Source: Natrinema soli (GTDB lineage: Archaea > Halobacteriota > Halobacteria > Halobacteriales > Natrialbaceae). Taken from it: a DNA stretch of 7,228 bases. The stretch spans positions 1-7,228 of the forward strand of contig NZ_JAQIVI010000148.1 of NCBI RefSeq assembly GCF_028618695.1, read 5' to 3'. The position numbers and the translations under genes were made by a program. This document shows, piece after piece, positions 5,241 through 7,228 of this stretch. The first letter of the stretch is position 1, and every line of letters starts with the position of its first letter. A model generated the notes under the pieces. It saw only the letters and a list, made by a program, of their open reading frames with translations, did not search any database and had not been told where the DNA came from.

Positions 5241-5505
5241 CAGCGTGCGGTGGCGCGCGCTGAGTCGCGGCGAACCGATTGTGAGCCGCGACCCGAAACT
5301 GCGTGAGGTCTTCGCGAACTTCGTGAGCGAATGGCTTGGAAGACGCGAAGCGTCTTCCAGTGGATGAGCGCGGGAGCGAAGCGACCGAGCGGTAGCGCGG
5401 AACCTCCGGTTCCGCGAACCATCCGAATAGTGCGAGGCCGTGGGCCTCGCAGACCATGTGAACGGGCGCGTAGCGCCCGTGAACAGACGGCGGCGGAGCC
5501 GCCGT
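5241..5505 (+). repeat. Run of nine consecutive short hairpins, mostly with triloops
   Basis: Nine inverted repeats follow one another with gaps of 1-19 bases. In order they are H0 5241-5262 (9 bp with one G.T, loop GTGG), H1 5264-5292 (8 bp, tandem G.A, 2 bp, 5-base loop), H2 5311-5331 (5 bp, tandem G.A, 2 bp, loop TTC), H3 5337-5359 (10 bp, loop GAA), H4 5368-5390 (interrupted stem with tandem G.A, loop GAA), H5 5396-5416 (9 bp, loop TCC), H6 5431-5451 (9 bp, loop GTG), H7 5457-5485 (3 bp, tandem G.A, 8 bp, loop GTA) and H8 5487-5505 (8 bp, loop GGA). H3, H5, H6, the inner stem of H7, and H8 are perfect. The stem sequences differ while the geometry is kept. H3, H4, H7 and H8 share a GC-GNA-GC core on this strand; d(GCGAAGC) is a published, exceptionally stable mini-hairpin. 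No terminal inverted repeats, transposase or promoter are evident. It may be a structured RNA, a single-stranded-DNA recognition site or a remnant of a dispersed repeat. Pairing was read by eye. Confidence 0.8.
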
Positions 5506-5797
5506 GAGGAGAAATCGGTTGGGGAGGGCGTGGCGATTCCCTGTTGCCAATAGAGGCAGAACGCTCGTCTTTACAGTAGTTGGTAAGATGGATTCTTTAT
5601 TCTGAGTTGGGCGTGAAACTCTCGCTCAGTATAGGGAACCGACGTAACGAAATGGATTGTGATCCACTGAGAATTTTCCAAGGACAGGCTACAGAATATC
5701 TGGGTCCGTCGGATACGGTGAAAGCGTAATCGGGAAGACGAGGATTCCGATACGTTGTTCGGCGATCTCGTCCGAATTTGCCCGGCCCGGGATCCCC
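5506..5797. other. A+T-richer intergenic stretch without a recognisable gene
   Basis: Between the hairpin run and the end of the PQQ-repeat gene I find no convincing coding region on either strand. Base composition is visibly more A+T-rich than the genes around it, especially 5565-5700, which often marks non-coding or acquired DNA in haloarchaea. A 25-codon reading frame at 5652-5729 lacks supporting features. CCCGGCCCGGG at 5781-5791 lies 7 bases past the PQQ gene's stop and could be a weak terminator stem, but no T-run follows it. Confidence 0.5.
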
Positions 5798-7228
5798 TTA
5801 CTCAGACGGTTCGTTCACGCTGGTCGATTCGTCGACGCCGGCCTTCCGGCGCAGCCACTCGAGGCCGAGCGCCCCGCCGAGAAGACCCGAACCGGTCGTG
5901 AAGCCGGGCACGTTGTCGGCGTCACTGTTGTTCTCGGTGTCCGTCTCGTTTCCAGCGTCCCCATTTCCGGCGGTTCCGTTCCCGACATCGCCGTTATCGG
6001 CATCGACAGACTCTCCATCGTCGTCACTGGATCCGCCGTCGTCGTCACTGGATCCGCCGTCGTCGCTATCGTCTTCCCCCGTGTCGCTGTCGTCGTCGCC
6101 GTCCTGCTGATCGTCTCCCTCGTCGGATCCGTCTTCCTCGTCGTTTCCGCCGTCCGTGTCGTCGTTCTCGTCACTCTCGTCGGATCCGTCTTCCTCGTCG
6201 TTTCCGCCGTCCGTGTCGTCGTTCTCGTCACTCTCGTCGGACTGGTCGTCCGTGTCCGTTTCTTCGCGAAGCGCCACAAGTTCGCCGTCGTGGTCGACGT
6301 AGATCGTCTCGCCGCTGATCGCACGGATCGTTCCGACCGGCGCATCGTCCGTCGAGAGCACCCACTTCTCGGACCCGTCGTACTTGTTCAGGGCGACGAG
6401 GTGCTCGTCGTAGTCCCGCCACTCGGGATTCGGGGGACCCCCGTCCCGAGTGAGATACACGAACGCGGTTTCGCCGCTGATGACGGGTACCCCGTAGGTG
6501 TACAGAACGTCGAGACTCCAACTGTATTCGTCACCATGGATCGAACCGCCGCCGTATCCGTGATCGGTGCCGCTGCCGACGTAGATTTCCTCGTCGAACG
6601 CTATCTCACGACTCCCGGAGCCTATGGTCAGAAGTTCGCCCGTTCGGGTATCGCGCAACGGCCACTCATTGTAGGCACCGCCGTCGTAAGCGACCGCTGC
6701 CGATGTCGCGTGGATGGTATCGGTATAGGAGTCGACGATACCGCTGGTCCGCCAGACTTCGGCACCGGTCTCGGGCTCGAGAGCGATCGGGCCGTCACTC
6801 GTGACGCTGTAGATCACACCGTTTGCCGCGGCGGGCGCTGCAACGAACTCATGCTCGTCGTCGTCGCTGCTGACCGATTCGTTCTCCCACCGAACCGAGC
6901 CGTCGTCGGCCTCGAGCGCGTACAGCGTGCCGTCGGCGACGGCGTACACGCCGCCGTAGGCGACCGTCTGCCAGACGATCTCCTCCTCGGGATCGAACTC
7001 GGTTTCCCAGCGAACGCTCCCGTTGGACCGATCGAGCGCGATGACCTCGTTCCCGCTGAAATAGACGGTCTCGCCGGCGACCGACGGCGCTTCCGCGTCG
7101 ATATCCGTATTCTCCCAGACGACGGTGCCGTCCGTCGCATCGAGGGCGACGACGCCGTCGTCGGTCGGCGTGTAGACCGTCCCGTCGGCGACGGCGACGG
7201 AACTCGCGCCCGCACCCGCGACGGACCA
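5798..7228 (-). CDS. PQQ-repeat beta-propeller protein with acidic linker and PGF-like C-terminus (partial, N-terminus cut)
   Basis: The frame is open from the right edge to TAA at 5800-5798, giving 476 residues; the start is outside the window. Residues 1 to about 350 are PQQ-like blade repeats of the type DGTVYTPTDDGVVALDATDG-TVVWEN, ADGTLYALEADDGSVRWEN and VIYSVTSDGPIALEPETGAEVW, as in BamB-type and haloarchaeal exported propellers. Real PQQ binding is not implied. Roughly residues 323-440 (DNA 6260-5909) form a linker of Asp, Glu, Ser, Gly and Asn without Lys or Arg, with N-glycosylation sequons NGT, NET and NNS near its end. Then comes VPGFTTGSGLLGGALGLEW followed by LRRK and a 14-residue tail. 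This resembles a PGF-CTERM archaeosortase signal, but the hydrophobic part is short and contains Glu and Trp. I expect an extracellular, surface-linked protein of unknown ligand. The linker holds a perfect 57-bp duplication. Confidence 0.9.
   Translation of the reverse strand, partial: WSVAGAGASSVAVADGTVYTPTDDGVVALDATDGTVVWENTDIDAEAPSVAGETVYFSGNEVIALDRSNGSVRWETEFDPEEEIVWQTVAYGGVYAVADGTLYALEADDGSVRWENESVSSDDDEHEFVAAPAAANGVIYSVTSDGPIALEPETGAEVWRTSGIVDSYTDTIHATSAAVAYDGGAYNEWPLRDTRTGELLTIGSGSREIAFDEEIYVGSGTDHGYGGGSIHGDEYSWSLDVLYTYGVPVISGETAFVYLTRDGGPPNPEWRDYDEHLVALNKYDGSEKWVLSTDDAPVGTIRAISGETIYVDHDGELVALREETDTDDQSDESDENDDTDGGNDEEDGSDESDENDDTDGGNDEEDGSDEGDDQQDGDDDSDTGEDDSDDGGSSDDDGGSSDDDGESVDADNGDVGNGTAGNGDAGNETDTENNSDADNVPGFTTGSGLLGGALGLEWLRRKAGVDESTSVNEPSE
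6020..6061 (-). repeat. Short 21-bp tandem repeat in the linker (GGSSDDD twice)
   Basis: The segment around GTCACTGGATCCGCCGTCGTC occurs twice in tandem with a 21-base period and encodes GGSSDDD repeated. It is a second, smaller slippage-type expansion in the same acidic linker. Boundaries are approximate. Confidence 0.7.
6121..6234 (-). repeat. Perfect 57-bp tandem duplication inside the acidic linker
   Basis: Bases 6121-6177 and 6178-6234 read as identical 57-mers, encoding two copies of a 19-residue unit (DESDENDDTDGGNDEEDGS in one phase). A 7-base third start (CGTCGGA) follows at 6235. The period is a multiple of three, so the frame is kept. Identity including silent positions suggests a recent duplication by slippage. 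Confidence 0.9.

Noticed and set aside
5170..5367. A 65-codon plus-strand reading frame starting with GTG
   Set aside because: It runs through hairpins H0-H3, and its codon third positions are only about two-thirds G+C, below the neighbours. The product is about as basic as acidic, unlike a haloarchaeal protein, and there is no promoter or ribosome-binding site. Open frames of this kind are expected where hairpin DNA happens to lack stops.
5241..5505. Possible CRISPR array
   Set aside because: The units are not identical repeats. Each hairpin has a different stem, spacing is irregular (25-58 bases) and no cas genes are nearby.
5652..5729. A 25-codon frame with a TATA-like AGTATAG 20 bases upstream
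   Set aside because: It is too short and has no recognisable motif. The A/T-rich surroundings produce such boxes by chance.

Overview
The window is a piece of a halophilic archaeal (class Halobacteria) genome. It has high G+C, strongly acidic deduced proteins, TATA boxes about 26 nt upstream of start codons (leaderless transcripts), a Bat-type HTH regulator and an LWR-salt family protein. An alkaliphilic or Natrialbales-like genus would fit, but I cannot name a species from the sequence.

Layout. Positions 1-2632 (minus strand) carry a run of three genes for proteins with the NMT1/THI5-type periplasmic-binding-protein fold, read from 2632 leftward. The last is cut by the left edge. None has a signal peptide or lipobox, which is unusual for ABC-transporter binding proteins. 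A short divergent promoter region (2633-2714) separates them from a plus-strand pair, a small cupin (2715-3077) and a VOC/glyoxalase-fold metalloprotein (3110-3538). This is the most metabolic-looking part of the window: three ligand-binding-fold proteins facing two small metal-dependent enzyme folds across one shared control region. The substrate cannot be read from the sequence.

After a convergent junction (3539-3633) comes a minus-strand pair, pterin-4a-carbinolamine dehydratase (4328-4047) followed by an LWR-salt family protein (4026-3634). A minus-strand Bat-like HTH transcription regulator follows (5093-4434). PCD and the regulator each have their own leaderless-type promoter.

Positions 5094-5797 hold no convincing gene. 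Within them, 5241-5505 is a dense run of nine successive short hairpins. Five have perfect 8-10 bp stems with 3-nt loops, four have a GNA triloop closed by C-G on the plus strand, and several carry tandem G.A mismatches at matching places. I know no named element with this architecture, and it is the most interesting feature here. The rest (5506-5797) is A+T-richer and looks empty.

The right end (5798-7228, minus) is the C-terminal 476 residues of an exported-looking PQQ-repeat beta-propeller protein. It has a roughly 118-residue Asp/Glu/Ser/Gly linker containing a perfect 57-bp tandem duplication, and an atypical PGF-like C-terminal segment. Its N-terminus lies beyond the window.
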